Source of the DNA: G965214625 sp965214625
Lineage (GTDB): Bacteria > Pseudomonadota > Gammaproteobacteria > Arenicellales > Poriferihabitantaceae
DNA length: 64,000 nt
Assembly: GCA_965214625.1 (NCBI GenBank)
Contig: OZ243962.1
Coordinates: 2,914,001-2,978,000 of the forward strand
Direction: 5' to 3'
The notes beneath the pieces are model-generated. The model ran no database searches. It was not told the origin of the DNA and worked only from the letters and a program-made list of their open reading frames with translations. Within the stretch, counting starts at the first letter, position 1. Each line of letters begins with the position of its first letter. Positions 43,503 through 52,809 of this stretch are shown piece after piece. A program made the position numbers and the translations under genes.

Positions 43503-46118
43503 ATGAGTGAGAAAACAGCGAAGCAGCTAGAGGCGGAAGCACTGGTTGCCCAGGTAGACACCGGTGCAAGAAATCCGCTGGGCTGGCAGTCCAAGCTGAT
43601 CCCATATGTGGCCTTTGTCTGGGCCCTGTTCCAGCTTTATATCGGTTCGAACATGCCCTTTTTCCTGAGTGATGTATTGGGCATCAGTGTGGTGGTGACC
43701 AATTCCAATGCGCGTCTGATCCACCTGGCCTTTGCGGTCTTTCTGGCTTCCATGGCGTTTCCGCTGTTTAAATCGAGTCGGCGGGATACCATTCCGTGGT
43801 ACGACTGGATGCTGGCTGCCCTCGGGGTGGCTGCCTGTCTTTATATCGTGGTTTTCAGGGACTCCATCGCGGTGCGGGCCGGTCTCCCGACTACCGGTGA
43901 TCTGGTGATGTCATCGATCGGCATGCTGGTATTGGGCGTCACGGTCTTCAGGGCATTGGGTCTGCCGCTGGTCATTGTCGCTTCTGTCTTTGTTTGTTAC
44001 GTTTTTTTTGGCGATGCACAGGTGCTGCCCGATGCCATTCGCTGGAAAGGGGCTTCATTTGGCAAGGCCATGTGGCACTATTGGATGCAAGGTGAAGGGG
44101 TTTTTGGTGTGGCTCTCGGTGTATCCGCCTCGTTGATTTTCCTGTTTGTCTTGTTCGGCTCGATTCTGGAGAAGGCGGGAGCGGGCAATTTCTTCATCAA
44201 GATCGCCTTTGCGTTACTCGGTCATTTGAAAGGTGGGCCGGCCAAGGCTGCCGTGGTGGCTTCGGCAATGAGCGGGCTTTATTCGGGGTCATCGATCGCC
44301 AATACGGTGACGACCGGGACGTTCACTATTCCACTGATGAAGCGGACGGGCTTTTCGGCGGAGAAAGCCGGTGCGGTTGAAGTGGCGTCGTCCACCAACG
44401 GGCAGCTCACGCCTCCGGTCATGGGTGCGGCCGCTTTCCTGATTTCTGAATTTACCGGTATTACCTATACGGAAATTATCAAGCATGCCTTGGTGCCCGC
44501 ATTGGTTTCTTATATTGCGCTGATCTATATTGTGCATCTTGAGGCACTGAAACTGGGACTTAAAGGCTTGCCGAAGCCCCCTTCCAGCCTGACCCTGGCC
44601 AACAAGGTGATCGGTTTTCTGGGCGGGTTTATCGGCATTGCGCTGCTGGGAATGGCGGTTTATTTCGGCCTCGGTTGGATCAAGGTGGTAGTGCCGGAGG
44701 CGGCGTTTTTGATTGTCGCGGTCCTGTGTACGGTGACGTATCTGTTTTTGTTGTATATCGCTTCCAAGCTGCCCGATTTGGTGGTCGATGCACCCGATAC
44801 GCCGATCACTGAATTGCCCAGGGTCGGGGCTACCGCAGTTACCGGGCTATATTATATTTTGCCGATTGTCATCTTGATCTGGAGCATTGTCGTTGAACGG
44901 TTGTCACCGGGCCTCTCTGCCTTCTGGGCCACCATTGCAATGATCATCGTTGTGCTGACGCAGCATCCCATTAAAGCCTTCCTGAGAGGATCGGGACAGC
45001 TTGGACAGGCGTTCAGGGGAGGGGTCAAGGATTTGGTCGCGGGTATGATCGCCGGTTCCCGCAATATGATCGGCATCGGGGTTGCCACGGGCGCGGCCGG
45101 CATTATTGTCGGCACGATCTCATTGACGGGTGCCCATCAGGTGGTGGGCGAATTTGTCGAATTTCTGTCCGGGGGCAGTTTGATCCTGATGCTGATACTG
45201 GTCGCGGTTATGAGTCTTATCCTGGGGATGGGGTTGCCGACAACGGCAAATTACATCGTGGTGTCTTCGTTGATGGCACCGGTTATTTTGACGCTGGGTG
45301 CGGCAAATGGCCTGATTGTTCCGCTTATTGCGGTCCACCTGTTTGTGTTTTATTTTGGGATATTGGCCGATGACACCCCACCGGTCGGATTGGCGGCGTT
45401 TGCCGCGGCTGCGATCTCCCGTGGCGACCCGATCAAAACGGGGATACAGGGCTTTGCCTACGATATCCGAACGGCCCTGTTGCCCTTTTTGTTTATTTTC
45501 AATACCGAACTGTTGCTGATCGACGTTTCGCCGCTCAAGGGTGTGTTTGTCTTTGTGGTCGCCGTTTTTGCGATGATGCTGTTTGCTTCTGCGACGCAGG
45601 GTTACCTGCTGACCCGCAACAAAATCTGGGAGTCATTGTTGCTGCTGCTGGTTGCGTTTACCCTGTTCCGCCCGGGATTCTGGCTGGACCAGGTTTATCC
45701 GCCCTATCACAGCATTTCCCCGGACAAGGTCTATGAAGTGGTTGGACAGGCCACTCCCGATGGGGTGCTGACCATGGTTGTCGAGGGCCCCGACTTCGAT
45801 ACCGGCGAAACTAGCTCGACAACGATCCTGGTTCCGCTGGGTGACCGTGCCGATGCCATACAGCGGTTAAACAATGCGGGTCTGACGGTGATTGTGGAGG
45901 AAGGCCTGGCAAAAATAGAAGAACCGTTTCCCGGCACGCCTTATTTTGAAAAAATCGGTAAATCGTTTGACTACTACGGTGATGACCCGGTTGTGGTCTC
46001 CGAGATCAAACAGAAGGCTGAACGGATCGCCAAGGAGATCTTTTATATTCCTGCGCTGATTGTTTTTGCGCTGGTGATCTGGCTGCAGCGCACTCGAAGA
46101 AAGCGCATGGCGATCTGA
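43503..46118 (+). CDS. TRAP transporter fused permease (4TM/12TM)
   Basis: This 871-residue inner-membrane protein fuses the small and large TRAP subunits, as is usual for TAXI systems. The large-subunit region has GKAMWHYWMQGEGVFGVALG, GGPAKAAVVASAMSGLYSGSS, the ligand-site SSTNGQLTPPVMGAAAF and later LGMGLPTTANYIV. Uptake is driven by an ion gradient rather than ATP. The C-terminal 150 residues contain a soluble stretch (about 740-840) before a final helix. It pairs with the TAXI protein encoded 136 bases upstream. Confidence 0.94.
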   Translation: MSEKTAKQLEAEALVAQVDTGARNPLGWQSKLIPYVAFVWALFQLYIGSNMPFFLSDVLGISVVVTNSNARLIHLAFAVFLASMAFPLFKSSRRDTIPWYDWMLAALGVAACLYIVVFRDSIAVRAGLPTTGDLVMSSIGMLVLGVTVFRALGLPLVIVASVFVCYVFFGDAQVLPDAIRWKGASFGKAMWHYWMQGEGVFGVALGVSASLIFLFVLFGSILEKAGAGNFFIKIAFALLGHLKGGPAKAAVVASAMSGLYSGSSIANTVTTGTFTIPLMKRTGFSAEKAGAVEVASSTNGQLTPPVMGAAAFLISEFTGITYTEIIKHALVPALVSYIALIYIVHLEALKLGLKGLPKPPSSLTLANKVIGFLGGFIGIALLGMAVYFGLGWIKVVVPEAAFLIVAVLCTVTYLFLLYIASKLPDLVVDAPDTPITELPRVGATAVTGLYYILPIVILIWSIVVERLSPGLSAFWATIAMIIVVLTQHPIKAFLRGSGQLGQAFRGGVKDLVAGMIAGSRNMIGIGVATGAAGIIVGTISLTGAHQVVGEFVEFLSGGSLILMLILVAVMSLILGMGLPTTANYIVVSSLMAPVILTLGAANGLIVPLIAVHLFVFYFGILADDTPPVGLAAFAAAAISRGDPIKTGIQGFAYDIRTALLPFLFIFNTELLLIDVSPLKGVFVFVVAVFAMMLFASATQGYLLTRNKIWESLLLLLVAFTLFRPGFWLDQVYPPYHSISPDKVYEVVGQATPDGVLTMVVEGPDFDTGETSSTTILVPLGDRADAIQRLNNAGLTVIVEEGLAKIEEPFPGTPYFEKIGKSFDYYGDDPVVVSEIKQKAERIAKEIFYIPALIVFALVIWLQRTRRKRMAI

Positions 46119-46242
46119 GCATGGATGCCGTCGCTGGCGATGATCCGGTCAAGTTAATTACTCTCCCACACCGGCGGAGTCAAGTCGCTCCGTGTTGTTT
46201 CTCTCGATGATTTGATTCGGCCGGCGGGGCCCAACTTTAACG

Positions 46243-47295
46243 ATGTTTCGATGTTCTGATTCACAACGCGCTGTATTGGGACGTTTGTTTGATTTGCCCA
46301 GGGTCCCGCTGTTCAGTGCAGCCACGGCCTTGGAATGGATGCCCAATCTGACGCAAAGGTGTGGTGGTGCCGGTCTCTTTGTCAAACGGGATGATGCGCT
46401 GGGATTTGCCTTCGGTGGCAACAAGGTTCGGCAACTCGAATTTTACCTGGGCGATGCGCTGGCCCAGGGTGCCGATACGATATTGATTACGGGGGCTGTG
46501 CAATCCAATTTTGTCCGTCTGGCGGCGGCGGCATCGAATAGGCTGGGTCTACAGTGCCACATCCAGTTGGAAGAAAGGGTACAGAAAGACGATGTCCATT
46601 ACCGGCAGTCTGGTAATGTGCTGATCGACCGGTTGTTGGGTGCCGTCATGCACAGTTATCCGGAAGGGGAGGATGAATATGGCGCAGATCGCCGACTCGG
46701 AGAAATTGCCCGGGATTTAACCCAGTGCGGTCGCAGGCCCTACATCATTCCGCTCAGCCCGGATCACCCGCCCCATGGGGCATTGGGATATGTGGTGGCC
46801 GCCGGTGAATTGCTACAACAGCTGGACGAGAAAAAGATAACGCTGGATAAAATTGTGCTTCCTTCGGGTAGCGGAAATACCCATGCAGGACTCCTGTTTG
46901 GTTTGCGGGCATTGGGTTGTTCGGTGCCGGTGCATGCCATTTGTGTTCGTCGCAATGCAGAGGCACAATTTGCAAGAATCAAGGATCGTTGTCATGCGAT
47001 CGCCAAATTGCTGGCGATCAGGTCCCCGGTTCAAGATACGGATATTTTGCTCGATGACCGTTATCTTTCTCCAGGCTATGGATTGCCGAATGAACCGACG
47101 ATGCGTGCCATTTTATGGGGTGCACGCAGTGAAGCGCTGATGCTCGATCCGGCCTACTCGGGTAAGTCGATGGCGGGATTGATTGAACAGGCGAAACATG
47201 CGGACCCCGATGCCCATTTGTTATTTTGGCATACCGGTGGTATGCCGGGATTGTTTGCCTATCAGGATGATCTGTATCGAGCACTTGAGACATAA
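46243..47295 (+). CDS. PLP-dependent D-cysteine desulfhydrase / ACC deaminase family protein
   Basis: This 350-residue fold-type II PLP enzyme has LFVKRDDALGFAFGGNKVRQLEF near residue 45-67, where the lysine of GGNK binds PLP. ITGAVQSNFVRLAAAA and VLPSGSGNTHAGLLFGL, the phosphate-binding loop, follow. These features fit D-cysteine desulfhydrase, D-amino acid ammonia-lyase or 1-aminocyclopropane-1-carboxylate deaminase; specificity cannot be told. The first ATG is used. It follows the TRAP permease by 124 bases, so the transporter may supply its substrate. Confidence 0.83.
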   Translation: MFRCSDSQRAVLGRLFDLPRVPLFSAATALEWMPNLTQRCGGAGLFVKRDDALGFAFGGNKVRQLEFYLGDALAQGADTILITGAVQSNFVRLAAAASNRLGLQCHIQLEERVQKDDVHYRQSGNVLIDRLLGAVMHSYPEGEDEYGADRRLGEIARDLTQCGRRPYIIPLSPDHPPHGALGYVVAAGELLQQLDEKKITLDKIVLPSGSGNTHAGLLFGLRALGCSVPVHAICVRRNAEAQFARIKDRCHAIAKLLAIRSPVQDTDILLDDRYLSPGYGLPNEPTMRAILWGARSEALMLDPAYSGKSMAGLIEQAKHADPDAHLLFWHTGGMPGLFAYQDDLYRALET

Positions 47296-47514
47296 GCCTC
47301 TCTCAAATTGAGCCGTACCGAATTACAGACTGCTTTGAGTCTGGCTCACCGGGACCATTTTATCGCCGCCCATCGACGGCCCGCCCTCGAGGCCGGACTG
47401 ATCGAGATGACGATTCCCGACAAGCCAACCAGTCAGAACCAGCGTTATCGGCGCACGACGGCCGGGCATGCCCTGGCACAATCAATACAAGATGCGACTA
47501 GACAGAGCCTATAA
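47296..47514 (+). pseudogene. 3' fragment of a Fic/AlbA-type ATP-binding protein
   Basis: The 72 codons after the PLP gene read SRTELQTALSLAHRDHF then RPALEAGLIEMTIPDKPTSQ, which is the typical C-terminal winged-helix end of Fic-family or RecG-like ATP-binding proteins. Nothing of the catalytic part is present, and the fragment begins directly after another gene's stop. It is a decayed remnant. The first possible start is a TTG at 47308 without a ribosome binding site. Confidence 0.6.
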
Positions 47515-47515
47515 A

Positions 47516-47587
47516 TATCACAATCAGTGATGTAACAAGGTCTACAAATGTCATATGTAGTGATAAAAAAGGGTTGTTAAATATCAC
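47516..47587. promoter_or_regulatory. Cluster of inverted half-sites upstream of the third ATPase gene
   Basis: The half-site TATCAC (47516-47521) faces GTGAT (47527-47531); GTGATA (47560-47565) faces TATCAC (47582-47587). A CTACA/TGTAG pair lies between. Such paired half-sites in front of a gene can be operators, but no promoter elements were identified with confidence. Confidence 0.3.
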
Positions 47588-47637
47588 TTTTTCTGTTAAT
47601 CTTGGCCTTGTTGTTTACCAATCTTGTTCAGGATGTC

Positions 47638-49032
47638 ATGCTCAATCTTCTGGTTCGCAAGGAACTTTCATATCTGCTTGAGTGGCTTGATCGTCCAAAT
47701 CGCAAGCCGCTTGTTATTCGGGGGGCGCGGCAGGTGGGGAAATCCACGCTGGTCAGGCAGCTTGCCAATGCAGCGGGGCTTGCACTGTTGGAAATCAATT
47801 TCGAGCGCAACCCGGAGTATCGCGATGCTTTTGCCACCAAAGACCCGCTGCAAATCACCCGCGCATTGAATTTGTTGCTTGGACAACAGGTGAATACCGA
47901 TAAAACCCTTTTGTTTCTGGATGAGGTTCAGGAAGCCCCGGAGGCATTGGCGGCTCTGCGTTATTTTTATGAAGAGTTGCCACAGTTGCGCCTTGTTGCC
48001 GCAGGCTCGTTGTTGGAATTTGCGCTGTCAAACGCACAGTTTGGGATGCCAGTCGGACGGGTGGAGTACTTTCATATCGGCCCAATGCAGTTTGACGACT
48101 TTTTGATCGCCATGGGTGAGGCTTCTTTGGCCGATTACCTGAACGATTTGTCGCTGGATGATATTCGTAATCAAAACATGGTTCGGGCGATTCATGAGAA
48201 ATGTCTCAATCTGTTGCGCCAGTATTGGGTCGTGGGCGGATTGCCCGAAGCGGTGGCGACTTATGCGGCTACGCAGGATTATTTTGAGGTGACTCGCGTT
48301 CAACAAGGAATCGTGGCTACATATCGGGATGATTTCAGCAAATACAGCTCGGGTACGACCAAAATCCTGGTACAGCAGGTATTCGATCATTTACCTCTTG
48401 CCGTCGGGCGTAAATTCAAATATGCCCATGTCAGCCACAATCACCGTGCGGCGCAGGTGGCGACTGCATTCCGGCAACTTTGTATGGCGGGAGTAGCCAG
48501 TCCTGTACTGCACACTTCTGCCAATGGCGTCCCGCTTGGCGCGGAGGCTCGCCAAAATTACTTCAAGGCGCTGTATATGGACATTGGCTTGATGTGCGCC
48601 GCGCTGAAACTTAACGTGCTTGACTTGGCGAGAAGTGAACTTTCCATGGTAAACAAGGGGTCTCTGGCGGAGCAGCTTGTCGGCCAGCATCTGTTACATA
48701 CAACTCCTGCCTTTCAGCACCCTCAACTTTATTACTGGGTAAGAGAAGCGAAAGGCTCAGCCGCAGAAATTGACTATCTAATGACACAAGGGCAGGAAAT
48801 TGTGCCCATCGAAATAAAGGCGGGTACTACCGGCACGCTTAAATCGCTGCACCAGTTCCTTACGGAAAAGAACCGGACGTTTGCCGTGAGATTCAATGCC
48901 GACTTGCCGAGTTTGCTGAATGACTCGAAAACACTCTCCACTGGTCGAACCTTGAGTTACAGGTTACTTTCACTCCCTCTTTACATGGTCGGCAGTACGG
49001 ACCGGCTTGCAGCCGCCGCGATTAACACATGA
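47638..49032 (+). CDS. AAA ATPase with C-terminal DUF4143 domain
   Basis: I start at ATG 47638 (464 residues, MLNLLVRKELSYLLEWL); a longer frame begins 36 bases upstream. Walker A is RGARQVGKST near 32-41, Walker B TLLFLDEVQEAPE, then AAGSLLEFAL. The C-terminal half has YFKALYMDIGLMCAAL and the nuclease-like YWVREAKGSAAEIDYL...IVPIEIKAG, with the D-ExK spacing of PD-(D/E)XK folds. It is intact and longer than the ATPase at 23358. The surrounding sequence is full of gene fragments, so this looks like an accessory island. Function in the cell is not established. Confidence 0.85.
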   Translation: MLNLLVRKELSYLLEWLDRPNRKPLVIRGARQVGKSTLVRQLANAAGLALLEINFERNPEYRDAFATKDPLQITRALNLLLGQQVNTDKTLLFLDEVQEAPEALAALRYFYEELPQLRLVAAGSLLEFALSNAQFGMPVGRVEYFHIGPMQFDDFLIAMGEASLADYLNDLSLDDIRNQNMVRAIHEKCLNLLRQYWVVGGLPEAVATYAATQDYFEVTRVQQGIVATYRDDFSKYSSGTTKILVQQVFDHLPLAVGRKFKYAHVSHNHRAAQVATAFRQLCMAGVASPVLHTSANGVPLGAEARQNYFKALYMDIGLMCAALKLNVLDLARSELSMVNKGSLAEQLVGQHLLHTTPAFQHPQLYYWVREAKGSAAEIDYLMTQGQEIVPIEIKAGTTGTLKSLHQFLTEKNRTFAVRFNADLPSLLNDSKTLSTGRTLSYRLLSLPLYMVGSTDRLAAAAINT

Positions 49033-49245
49033 GCGTGTCACCCTTCTCCTCACCAACAACGTGAACCAGATATCCCGCAACTCCCGGAAACGTCCCTCGG
49101 CAACCATTCCTTTCGTCCAGCCATCGAAGATCACGGCAACACGCGCCTGAAGATCAACGACCAACGGACTGCTTTCCTCATTCCCGACATATCGGCCGAT
49201 TTTCCGCAGCATTTTCAGCCCCTCGCGCTCAAGACAGTCATCCAC
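48970..49245 (-). pseudogene. Unrecognised minus-strand protein fragment
   Basis: A 91-codon frame with protein-like composition (LEREGLKMLRKIGRYVG, DLQARVAVIFDGWTKGMVAE, GRFRELRDIWFTLLVRRR). I do not recognise the family. Its last 20 codons are antisense to the ATPase gene end and look random, so the real C-terminus seems cut off. Its start abuts the MazF-like remnant on the other strand. It is probably debris; a chance open frame cannot be excluded. Confidence 0.35.
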
Positions 49246-49258
49246 CGCATCACAGGCG

Positions 49259-49510
49259 GCTTTCCAGGTTTATCAGCACCCCAGCATAACGATTCTTCCG
49301 ATTACCTCCACGCTGATAGCGGCGCCCTTGTTTCGGGTGGTCATCGAGCCGGGCGAGGGAAACGGACTGACCAGGTGGTCTCAAGTGATGGTCGATAAGG
49401 CGGTGACAGTTTCTCGCAATAAGGTGGGAGTGGATATCGGTCAGGCCAGCTACGCCACAATGCAGGAAATAGACCGTTGTCTGGCGGTGTTTTTGGGGAT
49501 CGCCAGATAG
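49259..49510 (+). pseudogene. 3' fragment of a MazF/PemK-type toxin
   Basis: The frame reads QHPSITILPITSTL, APLFRVVIEPGEGNGL, SQVMVDKAVTVSRNKVG, MQEIDRCLAVFLGIA to a stop at 49510. This is the C-terminal two-thirds of a MazF/PemK endoribonuclease. The N-terminal strand with the conserved GDxxxVxxxP motif is missing, there is no start codon or ribosome binding site in the right place, and no antitoxin gene is adjacent. It is a truncated, inactive remnant. Confidence 0.75.
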
Positions 49511-49586
49511 GCCTGATTCGACAGGACGGTTTGTCCGGTTTACGTTTGCACCCTCCCTTTGGTAGGGTGTTAGTGAGATAAACAGG

Positions 49587-50204
49587 TTATCCGTGTTGCG
49601 AAATAGTGACCGGGATTTGTTGCATCACGTTTTCCATATCGCCATAGCCCGTATAGCGATACTCATAGTCGAGTTTTAACCGGTCCGCGATTTCTTCGGC
49701 TTTATGGCGCAGTACAGGGTTGTCCGTTTGTGCCATGAAGACGACTTTCTTGTAGTTGCCAAAAACAAAATCAACCATATCGTCTCTCCGGTCCAAGCCG
49801 AGCGCTTCCCAAACAAATTTATCGAAATATTGACAAAAGAAATCCGTTAGATAGAACGTGGTGATATCGGTCTTTGTATATTCCGCAAAAGCATCGTTGC
49901 CCATCAGAAATGAAAAGCAATGCGGCCCCGCGATTCGCTCTGCGCCTTCTTCATTTACTACGGCATCCACATAGCCTGCCGTTCCGCAATCGCCGTACAT
50001 CACCAGGATCTTTTTGTATTGGTCACGATTTTCGCGAATTTTTTTCCGGAGTCCTTCGGGAATACGTTGCGGTTGATGGTGCCAATAGGCGGGTAGGCAG
50101 GTCAGTTCCAGATGATGCCAGTGGTTGATGCGAATTAACTCGACGATTTCATGGCTCAGTGCGCCACACGCAATAATCAGTGTTTTGTCCTTGGATTCTT
50201 TCAT
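49587..50204 (-). CDS. DUF1638 domain protein
   Basis: The 205-residue soluble protein starts MKESKDKTLIIACGALSHEI and contains CLPAYWHHQPQRIPEGLRKKI, VMYGDCGTAGYVDAVV, and GPHCFSFLMGNDAF. These blocks match DUF1638, a family found in bacteria and methanogens, sometimes beside methyltransferase or corrinoid genes. None is visible here. The conserved Cys and His residues suggest metal or cofactor binding, but the function is unknown. It is monocistronic. Confidence 0.8.
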   Translation of the reverse strand: MKESKDKTLIIACGALSHEIVELIRINHWHHLELTCLPAYWHHQPQRIPEGLRKKIRENRDQYKKILVMYGDCGTAGYVDAVVNEEGAERIAGPHCFSFLMGNDAFAEYTKTDITTFYLTDFFCQYFDKFVWEALGLDRRDDMVDFVFGNYKKVVFMAQTDNPVLRHKAEEIADRLKLDYEYRYTGYGDMENVMQQIPVTISQHG

Positions 50205-50343
50205 GACTCAAAATGGTAGCAGGTAATTGGTTCGCAAAATAGGTTGTTTGCATCATAAAACCGTTTACATCGTATCGACCCAAAACCTCCGTTTTCAGAG
50301 GCGTGAGACCTGCTCGGGTTTGGTTCTCATATGCTCGATCAGA

Positions 50344-52137
50344 TTAGCCTGCGGCATGTTCCTCGTCGCGAATTGAGTAGATCGTATCTTGGTAAGCGTT
50401 AATGATATCCGCTTCATAAACGATGCCAATAAAGGTATTGTCGGTGCGATCAAGGACGGGAATACTGGTCCCGATGAAGTCAGTCAGGTGCTCCATTGCG
50501 GTCCACACCGAGGTGTCAGTATAAAAGATCAGTTTTTCTGATTCGGCATAGTGAACGGCGGTATCGTTACGGTGTCGGAGGCTGTCACAGTATTGCGCCA
50601 GTTTTTCTATCTTGATGACGCCGATGAATTGTTCGTGTTCATCGACGACATAGGCTTCCACTGCCTGTGAAGCGAGCATCCAGTCCCATACGCCCCCGAT
50701 TGCTTGGGTATCCGGACATCGGTAAACCTCTTTATGAACATAATCCGAAATGACTTTTTCGCCTAACAGTATCTTGTCTCTCCCCATTGAAATATCGAAT
50801 CCCTGGTTATCCAGTTGCGCATCGAAGATTGAGCGGCCAAAAAGCCGATAACCAAGAAGATTGGAGAACACCACGCTGATCAAGGCTACCGTCGCCAAAT
50901 CATAGTTATGGGTCAGTTCGATGATAATCAGTATTGAGGTTAACGGAGCCCCGATGACGGGGCTGGTCACCGCAACCATTCCGCAGATCGCGTAGACCAC
51001 AAGCGCCGCATGCCCCCCATCGGTCAAGATTGCGATTTGACTTCCAACCAAAGAACCAAACAGGACACCGATGAGCAGAGACGGACTGAAAATACCACCG
51101 GCAAAACCGAGCCCAAGACACAGTACGGTGAGAACAAACTTCATGATCAGCAACATCCCCAGGTCAACAGAGCTGAATGAGCCTTCAACGAGGGCCATTT
51201 GCAGCACTTCCTTGCCCACGCCGAGCACTTCGGGAAACCACAGTGCCGATATCCCGACCAGACATCCGGCCAGTGCGACTTTACCGTGAGAGGGCATGGG
51301 AAGCCGCTCACTTCGCTGTTGGACAAACAACAAACTGCGGACCAATCCGGCAGCGATCAAGGCGCCAAGAATCCCGATCAAAATAAAAAAGGGATACTCG
51401 TGTGAATACAGCTCAATAGGGGTCGAAATGACAAACAGCGCGGGTCGTTCGAAAAAGGCAGTGGCTATAAAATAGCCCGTTGCAGCCGCCAGTGCGATGG
51501 GTGAGAAGGCTCGCAGTGAATAATGGCGTAAAATCACCTCGTGTGCAAAAACGATACCCGCTAACGGCGCATTAAAGGCGGTTGCAATGGCAGCCGCCGC
51601 ACCGCAACCGAGACTGATGGTTTTCAGGTTGAGGTCGTTCCCGGACCACTTGTCGACAAGGCTGCCCAACGTGGTACCCAAATGGACGAGTGGTCCGTAT
51701 TGCCCCACCGAGGCGCCACAGCCGATTGAGAGAATGGCGGCCAATGCAGATTTCAGGCCGTCCATGGCGGAAAGGCGACAGTGAACCGAATGTGAGGCCT
51801 TGATCGTTTCGGGAATACCGTGGGCCCGCTGTCCACTGATGCGGTTACATAGCAAGGCGACCAGGACTCCGCCTGTTGTGGGAATGGCGATCGTCAGCAG
51901 AATTGTCTGCCACGGCGTTTCCAGGCCCTGGTAATGGTCAAAAGGTTGTATCCACAGATCGTTGAGTGCCTCCAAAGCCTCCACAAAGAGTATCACGGCG
52001 ATGGAGCAGAAGCCCCCCGTACACACGGCGAAGAGAGACAGTATCAGGATACTGACGACAGTGTCTCGTATTTTTAAAGGGGAAATGGTCAGGGAATTCG
52101 TCAAATTTGAGGGACGAGACGGACAGTCGATTCGCAC
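50344..52137 (-). CDS. ClC-family chloride transporter/channel with C-terminal CBS domains
   Basis: This 597-residue protein has about a dozen hydrophobic helices, then two CBS-like segments (about 450-590). The ClC signature loops are present but altered. The GSGIP position reads AHGIPE near 119-124, and the GREGP position reads GQYGPLVHLG near 145-154, so the gating glutamate of CLC exchangers is Tyr. GFAGGIFSPSLLIG is close to the standard GxFxP motif. A subfamily with this pattern exists in bacteria, but its transport mode is unclear. The start is GTG 52137. Confidence 0.88.
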   Translation of the reverse strand: MRIDCPSRPSNLTNSLTISPLKIRDTVVSILILSLFAVCTGGFCSIAVILFVEALEALNDLWIQPFDHYQGLETPWQTILLTIAIPTTGGVLVALLCNRISGQRAHGIPETIKASHSVHCRLSAMDGLKSALAAILSIGCGASVGQYGPLVHLGTTLGSLVDKWSGNDLNLKTISLGCGAAAAIATAFNAPLAGIVFAHEVILRHYSLRAFSPIALAAATGYFIATAFFERPALFVISTPIELYSHEYPFFILIGILGALIAAGLVRSLLFVQQRSERLPMPSHGKVALAGCLVGISALWFPEVLGVGKEVLQMALVEGSFSSVDLGMLLIMKFVLTVLCLGLGFAGGIFSPSLLIGVLFGSLVGSQIAILTDGGHAALVVYAICGMVAVTSPVIGAPLTSILIIIELTHNYDLATVALISVVFSNLLGYRLFGRSIFDAQLDNQGFDISMGRDKILLGEKVISDYVHKEVYRCPDTQAIGGVWDWMLASQAVEAYVVDEHEQFIGVIKIEKLAQYCDSLRHRNDTAVHYAESEKLIFYTDTSVWTAMEHLTDFIGTSIPVLDRTDNTFIGIVYEADIINAYQDTIYSIRDEEHAAG

Positions 52138-52332
52138 TAGGGTAACACGTTTTTATTTTGAGGTCAGACGGATCGAACTCATCGCACGGGTATCATTTAA
52201 ACCCTGTGTTCTGATTGTCGATTTGTTTTTGCACCGACGAACGTCTGGTCGGTACGGTGGTGTTGGGTTGGCGTGAGGTCAGCAGGTAGCGGAAGATGCG
52301 GACCAGGGTTCAGGTTTTAAGTGGGACAGTGT

Positions 52333-52809
52333 TCAGTGATAGGGCAGGGCGTGCAATTCATCAAAATAACCGAGGGCTTCCTCCAGCGGTTCGTTCTTGG
52401 CCAATTGAAAAGCATTGATGCCACATTTTTCCATGATCGAGAGATTGTCAACAAATGCACCGATCGCCCGAATTTCTCCGCTGTAGTGAAACTGTTGTCT
52501 CAACCGTATTGCCTGTGAATATCCTCGGCCTTCGCTGAACCGCGAAAAATCAAGTGCGATAAGAGGGATCCCCGGGATGTCGTTCTCAATCAGCAAAAGA
52601 TCGTCCTCGGGCTGAAGCAAAATACCGATGAAATTCTGTCGGGTAGGATCGACATGACCGCGTATTGCCAGCCAGTGGGACAGTGGTATGATGGTCGGTC
52701 GCGATGGCAGTGTTGTTTTCCATGCCTTTGCGGTGTGGTCCGGGTCCGTGTCACTGCACTTCAATTGCCACGGATTGTCGATGATTTGACGATTTTTGAT
52801 GATTTGCAT
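52333..52809 (-). CDS. DUF934 protein, sulfite reductase partner
   Basis: The 158-residue protein starts at ATG 52809, which has AAGG nine bases upstream; an ATG at 52815 is only three bases from it. The opening MQIIKNRQIIDNPW and the later ALDFSRFSEGRGYSQAIRLR and GEIRAIGAFVDNL are diagnostic for DUF934. This family is nearly always encoded just downstream of a CysI-like reductase, as here with a 59-base overlap, and is thought to support its activity or electron supply. Its biochemical role is not established. Confidence 0.88.
   Translation of the reverse strand: MQIIKNRQIIDNPWQLKCSDTDPDHTAKAWKTTLPSRPTIIPLSHWLAIRGHVDPTRQNFIGILLQPEDDLLLIENDIPGIPLIALDFSRFSEGRGYSQAIRLRQQFHYSGEIRAIGAFVDNLSIMEKCGINAFQLAKNEPLEEALGYFDELHALPYH

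Noticed and set aside
43503..46118. Short minus-strand frames overlapping the TRAP permease, sdhA and accC genes
   Set aside because: They are mirror frames of strongly conserved genes, lack ribosome binding sites and show low-complexity His/Arg-rich translations.
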